From positions 1 through 64,000 of the forward strand of contig JAXFOK010000059.1 of the NCBI GenBank assembly GCA_034180415.1: 64,000 nt of DNA. The letters are read 5' to 3'. This DNA is from CAKMMH01 sp927798255. Its GTDB lineage: Bacteria; Bdellovibrionota_C; UBA2361; CAKMMH01. Below the pieces are notes generated by a model. That model was not told where the DNA came from and searched no databases. It saw only the letters and a list, made by a program, of their open reading frames with translations. A program made the translations under genes and the position numbers. Positions 26,521-34,998 of the stretch are shown one piece after another (position 1 is the first letter of the stretch; each line of letters starts with the position of its first letter).

Positions 26521-26850
26521 TTAATTCATATTGTATGTATCTTGGTAAGAATATTTATTTCTAATTTGTTCATTTTGCGTGGTGATGTTTCTTATATCAT
26601 CAAGAATCATTGCAGATAACCCATTTATCAAGCCAACTCTCCTAACTATTTCATCTTTATTGTTTATAGCTTTTAAATAAAAAATTTCTTCAGAAAATCT
26701 TCTTTGCATATCACAAATTCTTCTGTATGAATCAAAACGAGATGCATATTTACTATTTTTCTTGCCTTGTGATAATTTTAATTCTGCTGAATATATAGCT
26801 TCTTCTAATTTATCGATTGACTTTAAAAGATTTTCTAAATTTACTGACAT
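26521..26850 (-). CDS. Small helical protein divergent from flhB
   Basis: 109 residues, almost all predicted helix with heptad-like spacing (LLKSIDKLEEAIYSAELKL; MQRRFSEEIFYLKAI), no cysteine and no signal peptide. AAAGGTGG lies five bases before the ATG, so the start is secure. Size, helicity and position beside flhB would fit a flagellar export chaperone or regulator, but no FlgN/FliT/FliS signature is visible and the name cannot be given. Last 12 residues are Asn/Tyr/Gln-rich. Confidence 0.6.
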   Translation of the reverse strand: MSVNLENLLKSIDKLEEAIYSAELKLSQGKKNSKYASRFDSYRRICDMQRRFSEEIFYLKAINNKDEIVRRVGLINGLSAMILDDIRNITTQNEQIRNKYSYQDTYNMN

Positions 26851-27016
26851 ATAGCACCACCTTTATTTCATATGTAATGTTTTATATGTACTAGTCCTTA
26901 CTATTATGTCTTTTGCTTCAAATTTTTAAAAGATCTTAATTAAGTAGGCAACTTTTTTATTAATAATTCGATAAACTCTAGGAAGTATACTCATATATGT
27001 TAATCAAACAGGAAAT

Positions 27017-27787
27017 ATGGCAGAATATAAAGGATTTGATGCTAGCGAAAAAAAGAAGAAAAAAGCCTTAGAAGAAGGAAATACCTTTAAAGTCCCTTAT
27101 TTTAATCAAATTTTGTATTTTTCTTTTTTAATTTTAAGTACTTATATATGCATAACCATTAACTATGAAAGTAAAATAAATAAAATAAAACAATGTGTTA
27201 TTAATCCGTTTAATATGCTACAATCATGTATAGAAGTATATTCAGAGAGTTTAGTTTTGTTTTGCTTTCTTCCTATGATTATTTCCCTAATACTCACATT
27301 GTCAGTTATGGGATATAACAACAGAAAGAACTTTTTTATATGGTCTTTAGCAAAAATTGATTTAAAAAAAGTTAATCCTATTAACGGTTTTAAGAATTTT
27401 TTCGGTTCGTTTAAAGATATTTGGATTACTTGCATAAAATTAGCATTAATTGCAATTTTTATAATTTGTTTTTTAAAAAATAAAATAACTTTTCTATTAA
27501 GTAACTTTTTGCAAGATTACAATTTGGTTTTAATCTTAAATATTTTTAAAAACTTCTCTATATACGCTATAGTAGTCTTTTTTTTAGGAGCTATAATTGA
27601 ATACTTCGTTAAAAAGAGAAGATATAGCTGCGAACTTTCAATGAGCCAAGATGAGTTAAAGAGAGAGTATAAGGAAGATGAGGGAGACCCACTTCTAAAA
27701 TCTGAGCGAAAACATTTGCATGAATCTCTTTTAATGCAAAAAATTGAAGCTAAAGTTCGTAATTCTAAAGTAATAATTGTTGATTAA
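27017..27787 (+). CDS. flhB: FlhB N-terminal half, ending at the autocleavage site
   Basis: 256 residues of the flagellar export-gate protein. The N-terminal signature is KKKKKALEEGNTFKVPYF, followed by four membrane spans (~30-50, ~78-100, ~138-160, ~175-198) and cytosolic loop NPINGFKNFFGSFKDIW. The C-terminal linker MSQDELKREYKEDEGDP is the universal FlhB/YscU sequence. The protein stops at SKVIIVD, with Asp where the Asn of the NPTH autocleavage motif should be, so the whole FlhBcc domain is absent. That domain is encoded separately at 29502. A GGAAAT RBS precedes it. A histidine kinase gene follows 42 bases later. Confidence 0.88.
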   Translation: MAEYKGFDASEKKKKKALEEGNTFKVPYFNQILYFSFLILSTYICITINYESKINKIKQCVINPFNMLQSCIEVYSESLVLFCFLPMIISLILTLSVMGYNNRKNFFIWSLAKIDLKKVNPINGFKNFFGSFKDIWITCIKLALIAIFIICFLKNKITFLLSNFLQDYNLVLILNIFKNFSIYAIVVFFLGAIIEYFVKKRRYSCELSMSQDELKREYKEDEGDPLLKSERKHLHESLLMQKIEAKVRNSKVIIVD

Positions 27788-27829
27788 TTATTAACACCAT
27801 TTTTTATTATTTAATATTATTTTATTTCT

Positions 27830-29485
27830 ATGCGCTTTGATGCTATTAGTAAATATCAACATAATTTTATAAAAAAAGATTTCATGTTTGATTATAAATA
27901 TCTTTTAAATTCACTATGCAAAAATAATGAAGGCTTCGATGCTTTTGATTATTTTGTTAAAAGTATATTAAGGTATTTTAGTTTGCAAGCAGGTTTCGTA
28001 ATTAGAATTGATAATGAAAATATTAATATAAATTCTAAAAATCTTTCAAAAGAAAAGATAATTAAAGATATTAAAGTTTATCGCAAATTAATTGAAAACA
28101 AAAAGACAATAGCATCAAATAAAAAAATATTTGATTATAATTATTCTATATTTATCCCTATAAGTTTAAAAAATATTAATTATATTTTTGCTTTTTTTAA
28201 TAACGCATTTCAATTTGATAAAAAATATTACTATGAAATCAATAAAAAAATCATAAAATTTTTAAATCTTTTAAGCATCATTAATAAAAAAATAATTTTA
28301 AAAAATTTATTTGAATTATCTAATAATTTTAATGAAAATTACAATAAATTTCTAATAAACATTTCTTATGAATCAATGTTTAGAGAATACTTAAAAAGTT
28401 TAAACGCATCTTTAAATTCACTAATATCATGTGCTTGTTATAAAGAAACGCAAGGTAATTTAGATTCTAAACTAGTTTCATTTTATAGTAGTGATAGCTT
28501 AAGCTCAATTAATACAAGTATTAAAAATAAAATACTTGATGATATTTTGTCATCTTCTAAATCTTTAAGGGAAATAAAATCAATTTACAATGATGATAAA
28601 ACTAGGTTTATAATTGGTGTTAGAATTTGCATTAATGAAGTTCTAAGTTATATTTTTCTTTTTGAATTTAATAAAAATTATATTTACTTTACTAGTGATA
28701 TAATTATTAAAAGATTGATTTCTCACCTAAATATTTTAGTAAGTGTTTTACGAAATAAGAAGCAAGAGACTAATTTTGGAAAACAGGTATCACTTTCTTA
28801 TCTTGCATCAGGAAGTGTTCATTACATTAATAACTATATCCAAGGAATAACTAGTAGACTTGAATTAATAAAAATGTATATTCCTGAAAATAGTAAAATT
28901 AATGAACAGATAACAAAAATCTTATTGTCGACACAAGATGTAAAAGCATTTTTTAACAACTATTTTCTCCTTATAAACAATCAAAACAGTAATGTTTCTA
29001 AAATTTCATTTACAGATTTCATATATGATATTTTTTCTAAATTTCAAATGTCATTTGGAGATGTAATTGATTTAGAAATTGATAATCTTGATATGAAATA
29101 CTATGTAAAAGGCAATGAAGAATATTTATTTCAAGCTATATGGAATATTTTGCTAAATGCTTATGAATTTTCAGATGAAGACAATGTAAATATCAAATTA
29201 AATTTAGAATATTTTTATAATAAAAATCAAAATTCTAGCAACTTTTTAAGGTTAACTATCGATGATATAGGTAGAGGCATGTCAGAAGAGGTTAGCCTAA
29301 AAGCTTTCGAGCCGTTCTTTTCAACAAAAAGCATCGATAAGAGAACTAGAATTTCGCCTAATCTTGATGGCCTTGGCCTTACAATATCAAGAGCCATAGT
29401 TTCTTCTTATGGTGGATTTATTGATATTATCACTCTTAAAAATAGGGGAACGAGGGTTAAAATTATTTTACCAATATTTTCTTAA
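27830..29485 (+). CDS. Sensor histidine kinase between flhB halves
   Basis: 551 residues, no membrane segment or signal peptide, so cytosolic. Residues ~30-125 and ~180-290 look like GAF-type sensor domains. The phospho-acceptor box is SYLASGSVHYINNYIQGI with His331, the NtrB-like layout in which the H-box resembles ASGxxHxxNN. The ATPase part has the N box AIWNILLNAYEF (~436-447), G1 DDIGRGMS (~478-485), F box FEPFFSTK and G2 DGLGLTISRAIV (~513-524), all intact. It lies between flhB and the flhB C-terminal gene, suggesting a FlgS-like role in flagellar gene control. No response regulator is nearby. Confidence 0.85.
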   Translation: MRFDAISKYQHNFIKKDFMFDYKYLLNSLCKNNEGFDAFDYFVKSILRYFSLQAGFVIRIDNENININSKNLSKEKIIKDIKVYRKLIENKKTIASNKKIFDYNYSIFIPISLKNINYIFAFFNNAFQFDKKYYYEINKKIIKFLNLLSIINKKIILKNLFELSNNFNENYNKFLINISYESMFREYLKSLNASLNSLISCACYKETQGNLDSKLVSFYSSDSLSSINTSIKNKILDDILSSSKSLREIKSIYNDDKTRFIIGVRICINEVLSYIFLFEFNKNYIYFTSDIIIKRLISHLNILVSVLRNKKQETNFGKQVSLSYLASGSVHYINNYIQGITSRLELIKMYIPENSKINEQITKILLSTQDVKAFFNNYFLLINNQNSNVSKISFTDFIYDIFSKFQMSFGDVIDLEIDNLDMKYYVKGNEEYLFQAIWNILLNAYEFSDEDNVNIKLNLEYFYNKNQNSSNFLRLTIDDIGRGMSEEVSLKAFEPFFSTKSIDKRTRISPNLDGLGLTISRAIVSSYGGFIDIITLKNRGTRVKIILPIFS

Positions 29486-29501
29486 TATATAAAAATTAAT
29501 T

Positions 29502-29783
29502 ATGAAATTTTTTGATACCATAAATGAACTTTTAAATAAGAGGTATACCTATAATAAAGCAGTAGTATTAGAGTACGAGAAGGGGAGGACTCCTATAATT
29601 TCCACTAAAGGTGAAAAATTTATAGCAGATTACATAGTGAAGCTTGCAAAAAAATATAATAAACCAATTGTCAAGAAATCTTATCTATCAAAAGCGTTAT
29701 ATCAAATAAATGAAGGGAAACAAATACCTCCATCACTTTACGAAGCAGTAGCTGAAATCTTATATGAAATTGAAAAAATTTAA
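29502..29783 (+). CDS. FlhB C-terminal domain protein (FlhX-like)
   Basis: 93 residues matching the post-cleavage FlhBcc domain: NKAVVLEYEKGRTPIISTKGEKFIADYIVKLAKKY aligns with the FlhB region after NPTH (HYxVALxY...APxVxAKG). YLSKALYQINEGKQIPPSLYEAVAEIL matches PLARALYxxxxxGQxIPxxLYxAVAEVL. No NPTH is present; an unrelated 17-residue helix (MKFFDTINELLNKRYTY) replaces it. The domain selects rod/hook versus filament substrates. It starts 16 bases after the kinase stop, with no clear Shine-Dalgarno, so is probably translated by coupling. Known FlhX proteins are similar but usually accompany a full FlhB. Confidence 0.85.
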   Translation: MKFFDTINELLNKRYTYNKAVVLEYEKGRTPIISTKGEKFIADYIVKLAKKYNKPIVKKSYLSKALYQINEGKQIPPSLYEAVAEILYEIEKI

Positions 29784-29822
29784 GCAAGTCTAAGAAAATA
29801 CTTTGGCTTGCTTAAATTTAAA

Positions 29823-29996
29823 TTACCTATGATGATGTGGTCTATGATGAGGGCCACCGTGGTGATGTCCACTATGATGATGATAACTACCATTATAATA
29901 ATTGTCAGGATTATAACGTCCTGTTCTATGTTGGTGGCATGCAGCCATAGTCATACATAAGCATAATGTTAATAAGATTGTAGTTAATTTTTTCAT
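29823..29996 (-). CDS. Small histidine-rich lipoprotein
   Basis: 57 residues. The signal peptide (MKKLTTILLTLCLCMTMAAC) carries a lipobox-like MAAC, predicting lipidation of that Cys. The mature peptide is Tyr/Asn-rich then strongly His-rich: about 15 His in the last 25 residues, with SYHHHSGHHHGGPHHRPHHHR as its end. A divalent-metal store or buffer (Ni, Zn or Cu) at the membrane surface is likely. An AGGAG RBS lies 11 bases before ATG. It converges on flhX and is divergent from galE. Confidence 0.7.
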   Translation of the reverse strand: MKKLTTILLTLCLCMTMAACHQHRTGRYNPDNYYNGSYHHHSGHHHGGPHHRPHHHR

Positions 29997-30217
29997 TTAA
30001 TATGTGCTCCTATAAATAAATCATACGTTTGATTTAATATTATATACATTTCAAAGTTTAATAAAAGCTTTTTTTGAAAAATTTTAATATTTGACTTAAA
30101 AAACAAAAACTATATTTAAAAAAATTTTTAGGATTTAAAAATTTTAAAAAATTTTGTAAAATGAAAATTAGTTGTATGTTTTAGATTTTTTTTATATTTT
30201 TAAAGATAGGTGGCCAT

Positions 30218-31204
30218 ATGAAAGAAACAATATTAGTTGTCGGTGGAGCCGGTTATATTGGCTCACAGGTTGTTAGTGATTTAAAAGAAGAAGGATACAA
30301 TCCTATTATTTTAGATAATTTTATATATGGAAATAGAGATATAGCTGAAAGAATAGGAGTTCCTATTGAAACAGGTGATATGCTAGATTCTAACTTCTTA
30401 AGATACGTTTTTAATAAATATAAGATTTCTCTTGTTATGCATTTTGCTGCATTTGCTTATGTCGGAGAATCAGTTACAGATCCTTTAAAGTATTATAAAA
30501 ATAATGTTGTAGCTACGTTAAATCTATTAACAATGATGAAAGAATTTAACGTTAAGAAGTTTATTTTTTCATCTACATGCGCAACGTATGGAATGCCAGA
30601 AAAATTCCCTATAACGGAAGATACCCCTCAAAATCCTATTAATCCTTATGGAAAAACGAAATTAGTTGTAGAAAATATCCTTAAAGATTTTGAGGTTGCA
30701 TACGGATTTAAATCAGTAATATTTAGGTATTTTAACGCATCTGGTGCAAATGAAAATGGCCAAATGGGAGAAAGACATAATCCTGAAACACACATTATAC
30801 CTCTTGCTATTAAATCAGCTATGACAGGTTCAGTATTTAAAGTGTTTGGTACAGATTATGATACCCCAGACGGAACATGCATAAGAGATTATATCCATAT
30901 TGCTGACATTTCTAGCGCTCATATTCTTGGTATGAAAAAGCTATTAAAAACAAATGAAGGCGGTATTTATAATATTGGTACAGGAACGGGGCTATCAGTT
31001 TTAGAAATTTTAAATGCAATTGAAAAAGTGTCTGGTAAAAAAGTAAACAGACAAGATATTGAAAAGAGAGCAGGTGATCCTCCAAGGCTTGTTGCTGATG
31101 CTAAAAAATTAAAAGAAGAATTAGGTTGGAATCCTAAGAATTCTAATGTTGATAATATTATAAAGACAGCTTGGATTTGGCATAATAACGATGCTAAAAA
31201 ATAA
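30218..31204 (+). CDS. galE: UDP-glucose 4-epimerase
   Basis: 328-residue extended short-chain dehydrogenase that interconverts UDP-glucose and UDP-galactose. NAD-binding GGAGYIGS is at 9-16, the catalytic Tyr144 and Lys148 sit in NPYGKTK, and the Ser/Thr of FSSTCATYG precedes them. FRYFNASGAN (~168-177) and the NIGTGTGLSVLE block identify the GalE subgroup. AGGTGG RBS. It follows a ~220-base AT-only spacer. The amrS gene lies 27 bases downstream. Confidence 0.94.
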   Translation: MKETILVVGGAGYIGSQVVSDLKEEGYNPIILDNFIYGNRDIAERIGVPIETGDMLDSNFLRYVFNKYKISLVMHFAAFAYVGESVTDPLKYYKNNVVATLNLLTMMKEFNVKKFIFSSTCATYGMPEKFPITEDTPQNPINPYGKTKLVVENILKDFEVAYGFKSVIFRYFNASGANENGQMGERHNPETHIIPLAIKSAMTGSVFKVFGTDYDTPDGTCIRDYIHIADISSAHILGMKKLLKTNEGGIYNIGTGTGLSVLEILNAIEKVSGKKVNRQDIEKRAGDPPRLVADAKKLKEELGWNPKNSNVDNIIKTAWIWHNNDAKK

Positions 31205-31231
31205 TTAACCTTATTTGTAATTTATACTGTA

Positions 31232-32242
31232 TTGAAAATAGCTAATTATTACCAAGTTCTTGATAATGGAGACATCGTTTGTACTTTATGTCCAACACAA
31301 TGTATTCTTCATAAGGATTGTGTAGGCGCTTGTAAAGTCAGAAAAAGGGTCAATGATAAGCTTTACTCTTTATCGTATGGTAAAGGGATTGGGTTTTGTA
31401 TTGACCCGATTGAAAAAAAACCTTTATTCCATTTTTATCCTGGTAGTCCAATTTTTTCATTTGGAACGTACGGTTGTAACTTACAATGCAAATTTTGCCA
31501 AAACGATCATTTAAGTAACCCATTAAACATTCCTGATACAGAATTTATTGAACCAAAATTAATTATTGATACTCTAATTGCTAATAATGTAGAATTTTTA
31601 GCTTTTACTTATAATGAGCCTAATGTATCTATTGAATACCTTATAGAGACTGCAAAACTTGCTAAAGAAAATAATATAAAAACGATAGCAGTAACTAATG
31701 GTTATATTAATAAAGGACCAAGAGAAGATCTTTATAAGTACATTGATGCAGTTAATGTTGATTTAAAATCTTTTGATGATAGTTTTTATAAAAATTTATG
31801 TTCTGCAAATCTTTATCCGATTCTTGATACTATAAAATATATCGCAAATACTAAAAACATTTGGCTTGAAATTACCAATCTAGTTATTCCAAGTTTTAAT
31901 GATAACTTAGAAACAATAAAAACAATGATTGATTGGATACTAAATAATTTAGGACAAAATGTTCCTTTGCATTTTTCTTCATTTTTCCCAGCATATAAAA
32001 TGAAAAATATTGAACCTACAAGCTATTCTACACTTGAAGCAATCCATAATATTGCTAAAAACATGGGAATAAATTATGTATACGTTGGAAATGTTAGAAA
32101 TAATATTTATCAAAATACATATTGTAAAAAATGTGGTAATGTATTAATAAAAAGAGATTCATATATAATATTAGAAAACAATATTAAAATAAAAGATAAC
32201 TCCTGTCCTAACTGTAATACAGTCTGTGATGGGTATTTTTAA
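31232..32242 (+). CDS. amrS: AmmeMemoRadiSam system radical SAM enzyme
   Basis: 336 residues from a TTG start. The radical-SAM cluster motif C82-x3-C86-x2-C89 lies in TYGCNLQCKFCQND. An N-terminal Cys-rich region (CTLCPTQC and CVGACKVRK) and a C-terminal CKKCG...CPNCN knuckle suggest extra metal sites. The G-SFGTYGCNLQC and AFTYNEPNVSIEY blocks are those of the PflA-like AmrS family, which travels with AMMECR1 (AmrA) and MEMO1 (AmrB) proteins. Both partners lie 1.3-3 kb downstream on the opposite strand. The reaction of this system is still undefined. Confidence 0.88.
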   Translation: MKIANYYQVLDNGDIVCTLCPTQCILHKDCVGACKVRKRVNDKLYSLSYGKGIGFCIDPIEKKPLFHFYPGSPIFSFGTYGCNLQCKFCQNDHLSNPLNIPDTEFIEPKLIIDTLIANNVEFLAFTYNEPNVSIEYLIETAKLAKENNIKTIAVTNGYINKGPREDLYKYIDAVNVDLKSFDDSFYKNLCSANLYPILDTIKYIANTKNIWLEITNLVIPSFNDNLETIKTMIDWILNNLGQNVPLHFSSFFPAYKMKNIEPTSYSTLEAIHNIAKNMGINYVYVGNVRNNIYQNTYCKKCGNVLIKRDSYIILENNIKIKDNSCPNCNTVCDGYF

Positions 32243-32264
32243 TTATTATTTAATAAGGGGTAAT

Positions 32265-32657
32265 ATGACAAAAAATTTTGAAATATATAAATGTAGTGTT
32301 TGTGGTAACGTTGTAGAGGTTTCACATTGTGGTGAAGGTACTCTAACTTGTTGTGAAATGCCTATGAGCCTTTTAGATGGAAAAACAACAGATGGCGCTA
32401 CCGAGAAGCATTTACCAGTTGTCGAAATCAAGGATAACAAAGCTTTTGTAACTGTAGGTGAAGTTATTCATCCTATGGAAGAAAAACATCATATATCTTT
32501 TATTGAAGTAATAACGCCATCAAATAAAATCATCAAAAAGAAGCTTAATCCAAATGATGAGCCTAAAATGCATTTTTGTATAAAAGAAAAGGGCGAATAC
32601 ATTGTAAGAGAGTATTGCAATTTACATGGTCTTTGGAAAACTAGTATTAAGGCATAA
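32265..32657 (+). CDS. dfx: Desulfoferrodoxin (superoxide reductase)
   Basis: 130 residues starting at the ATG behind AAGGGG. The N-terminal rubredoxin-like centre I uses CSVCG and TCC. Centre II carries the superoxide-reducing Fe(His)4Cys: HPMEEKHHISF gives three His, and CNLHGLW supplies the Cys ligand and last His. It is therefore the full two-centre 2Fe-SOR type. It detoxifies superoxide without making oxygen and is characteristic of anaerobes. Its place inside the AmmeMemoRadiSam cluster, 22 bases after amrS, is notable. Confidence 0.95.
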   Translation: MTKNFEIYKCSVCGNVVEVSHCGEGTLTCCEMPMSLLDGKTTDGATEKHLPVVEIKDNKAFVTVGEVIHPMEEKHHISFIEVITPSNKIIKKKLNPNDEPKMHFCIKEKGEYIVREYCNLHGLWKTSIKA

Positions 32658-32674
32658 GTTTATTAGGGTTGTAT

Positions 32675-33568
32675 ATGAAAAGAAAAATCTTATGTTTTTT
32701 TTGTATATTTTTTGTTATTTTTTTAATAGCTTTTAAAATATTAGCTGGAAATTACGCACTAAATATTATTAAAAAAATAAATAACGAAGCTAATATTAAT
32801 TTACAGACTGAAGATGTGAATTTTTCATACCCTGTAAAATTGGAATTTAAACCACTAAAAATTTTTAATAAAAACAAGCCTTTTTTAAATATTGAATTGG
32901 ATAAATTTACTCCATATTTATTACTTACAGATTTATTGCAACTTGTTTTAGAAGTAAAAAGTGATGGTACTTTGTATGAAGGGACTTCTAAAATTAACTT
33001 TTGGAAGAATTTTAGAAGTGATAATATTAGAGGAGAAATCTTTTTAGAAAATGTTAATCTATCTAAACATCAACTTTTACAAAGTATCCCATTTGCCGGA
33101 ATAGTTGAAGGTGGATATTTAAATGTTAAAAACTACGATTTGAAACTCGATAAAAACGAAGGTGGATATTATTTGTCTTATCTTGGTGGTGATTTTTCAA
33201 TTAACGATTTAAATATAACAAGAAATTTAACTATTCCGAGTTCTTTATCTGGAATTATTTTTGATATAACAATCCCTAAAATTAATTTTTCTCAAATTTC
33301 ATCAGTTTATAAATATAAAAACGACACTGCATATATAAATAATTTTATTATTAAAAGCGATGATTTTAATATTTCTTCTAAAAACTGTGAATTTAATACT
33401 ATAAAGAATAGATTTTCAAACTGTGAAATAGTATTTAACTTTTCAGATAAAGGATTAAAAGATTTTTCATCTTGGTTAATATTCTTAGGAAATATTAAAT
33501 TTGAAGCAAATAAAGATTACCATTTAGAGCTAATGGGGCTGAATTATAGGTTAATAAATGAAATATAA
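32675..33568 (+). CDS. GspN/AsmA-like membrane-anchored protein
   Basis: About 297 residues. The ATG is chosen because AGGG lies six bases upstream; a TTG six bases earlier touches it. One N-terminal membrane anchor (LCFFCIFFVIFLIAFKI) is followed by a beta-rich periplasmic region. NFSYPVKLEFKPLKIFN, GTSKINFWKNFRSDNIRGEI and GIVEGGYLNVKNYDLKL resemble the repeating strands of GspN (type II secretion) and AsmA-type proteins. The assignment is tentative because the family is poorly conserved. Converges with amrA, ending one base before it. Confidence 0.45.
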   Translation: MKRKILCFFCIFFVIFLIAFKILAGNYALNIIKKINNEANINLQTEDVNFSYPVKLEFKPLKIFNKNKPFLNIELDKFTPYLLLTDLLQLVLEVKSDGTLYEGTSKINFWKNFRSDNIRGEIFLENVNLSKHQLLQSIPFAGIVEGGYLNVKNYDLKLDKNEGGYYLSYLGGDFSINDLNITRNLTIPSSLSGIIFDITIPKINFSQISSVYKYKNDTAYINNFIIKSDDFNISSKNCEFNTIKNRFSNCEIVFNFSDKGLKDFSSWLIFLGNIKFEANKDYHLELMGLNYRLINEI

Positions 33569-33569
33569 G

Positions 33570-34151
33570 TTATTTAATATATAATGTTCTAAACTTATAA
33601 ACTTTAATATCATTATGCCAATTGCTAGGCTCAAATCCAGCTTTTAAGCATAAGTTTGATAAGAATAAATCTTTACTTGGAAGTTCTTCCCAAACAGATG
33701 GAAGAAATAAACCTTGATATGGACCATTTTGTAATACTAACCCGTCTTTAAAAGGCTCAATAAGAGAAAAAAGCTCCTCAAGTGTATTATATTTAATTTC
33801 AAAAAGATCACCAAGAATTGATATAGAAATAGTTAAATTTTCAAATTCATTTTTTGAAAGCTTCGGAAACCTTGGATCTTTTGAGCTAGCAGAAATCGCA
33901 TTATCTATAACATCAAGATATAAGGGTTTGTGAGGCACCACACTTCCTATACATCCTCTTAATTTATCTTTTATCATCAATGTTACAAAGCAAGCGCCAT
34001 CTTTTTGTAAAACATTGCTAAGTTTTGATTTATCAACAGAAGGTAAAGAGTATGTCTTAACACAAGCTTCTATAGAATCTTTTGCTAATTTTAATAAAAA
34101 TTTTTGTTCATCCTTATTAATTTTAGGAATTAAAAAATCCAAAGCTTGCAT
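33570..34151 (-). CDS. amrA: AmmeMemoRadiSam system protein A (AMMECR1)
   Basis: About 193 residues, started at the ATG following AGGTTGTTGGGT. An upstream in-frame start (34205) would lie deep in the preceding gene. The AMMECR1 hallmark LRGCIGS is present with flanking FVTLMIKDK and LYLDVIDNAISASSKDPRFPKL. The C-terminus GLVLQNGPYQGLFLPSVWEELP matches the family. It overlaps the amrB reading frame by 29 bases and so is translationally coupled. The function of the family is unsolved. Confidence 0.9.
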   Translation of the reverse strand: MQALDFLIPKINKDEQKFLLKLAKDSIEACVKTYSLPSVDKSKLSNVLQKDGACFVTLMIKDKLRGCIGSVVPHKPLYLDVIDNAISASSKDPRFPKLSKNEFENLTISISILGDLFEIKYNTLEELFSLIEPFKDGLVLQNGPYQGLFLPSVWEELPSKDLFLSNLCLKAGFEPSNWHNDIKVYKFRTLYIK

Positions 34152-34914
34152 ACCCAACAACCTGTAATTTATTTGAAGTTTTATCTCCTGAGTTACAATA
34201 TCCAAGAACTTTTGGTTTTAACATATATTTTTTTGCAACCTTTATCAATGCTCTAATTCCTATGCTTCCACAAGCATCATCAGGTTGAATATCATCTTCA
34301 TTTAAAGCAAGGACATTCTTTATCGTACTCTTATCAATTTCTTTTGCTTTTTCATATAAATTAAAATGACTTAAATCAGAACTAATAATAATTAAAGTTC
34401 TTGGAATTTTAAAAAGAGCATCTATTAGTTTGGTAACAGAGTCTTGCTCGTATGGTCCTGTAATTATATCAACGATTTTAAAATTAGGATTAATTCGACA
34501 TATAAAAGGAAGCTCGACTTCTACAGAATGCTCTTTTTTATGAGCTTCATCATTAATTTCTACCAAATCTTCTTTTACTAATTGTTCTATAAGAATTTCA
34601 TCTCTTTTTAATTTTCCATTTGGTAAAATGTAATCTTTATTAAGAACAGCAGGCTTGTCAATTAATACATGGTGCGATGGGCCAACTACAACTATTGTAT
34701 CAAAATCATCTTTGTAGTGATTTAGGATATTAAAAGCCTTACCTGCTATTTCACCGCTAAAAATATATCCTGCATGAGGCACAATCAAAGAAACAGGTTT
34801 CCTATTTACAAGGGGCTCGCCTTTAAAAAAATCATTTAAGTACTTATCTAATTCAAGCTTATCGCTTGGATAAAAGTAACCAGCCATTTTGGGTAGTGCA
34901 CAATCTTCGCTCAT
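34123..34914 (-). CDS. amrB: AmmeMemoRadiSam system protein B (MEMO1 family)
   Basis: 263 residues from the ATG preceded by AAGGA seven bases upstream, rather than the ATG at 34944. MEMO1 signatures are AGYFYPSDKLELDKYL near the start, LIVPHAGYIFSGEIAGKAF, VVVGPSHHVL, EHSVEVELPFI and SSDLSHF. The conserved His residues (PHAGY, SHH, EHS, SDLSH) form the metal site resembling extradiol dioxygenases. It overlaps amrA. With amrS on the opposite strand, all three AmmeMemoRadiSam components are within 3.7 kb. Confidence 0.92.
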   Translation of the reverse strand: MSEDCALPKMAGYFYPSDKLELDKYLNDFFKGEPLVNRKPVSLIVPHAGYIFSGEIAGKAFNILNHYKDDFDTIVVVGPSHHVLIDKPAVLNKDYILPNGKLKRDEILIEQLVKEDLVEINDEAHKKEHSVEVELPFICRINPNFKIVDIITGPYEQDSVTKLIDALFKIPRTLIIISSDLSHFNLYEKAKEIDKSTIKNVLALNEDDIQPDDACGSIGIRALIKVAKKYMLKPKVLGYCNSGDKTSNKLQVVGYASFGFFNS

Positions 34915-34998
34915 TAAACATTCCTTAAATAAAAAATCTTTCAATGTAACTATAAATAGGATATGATATTATTATATTTTTTTCCAGGTAAAATAGCA

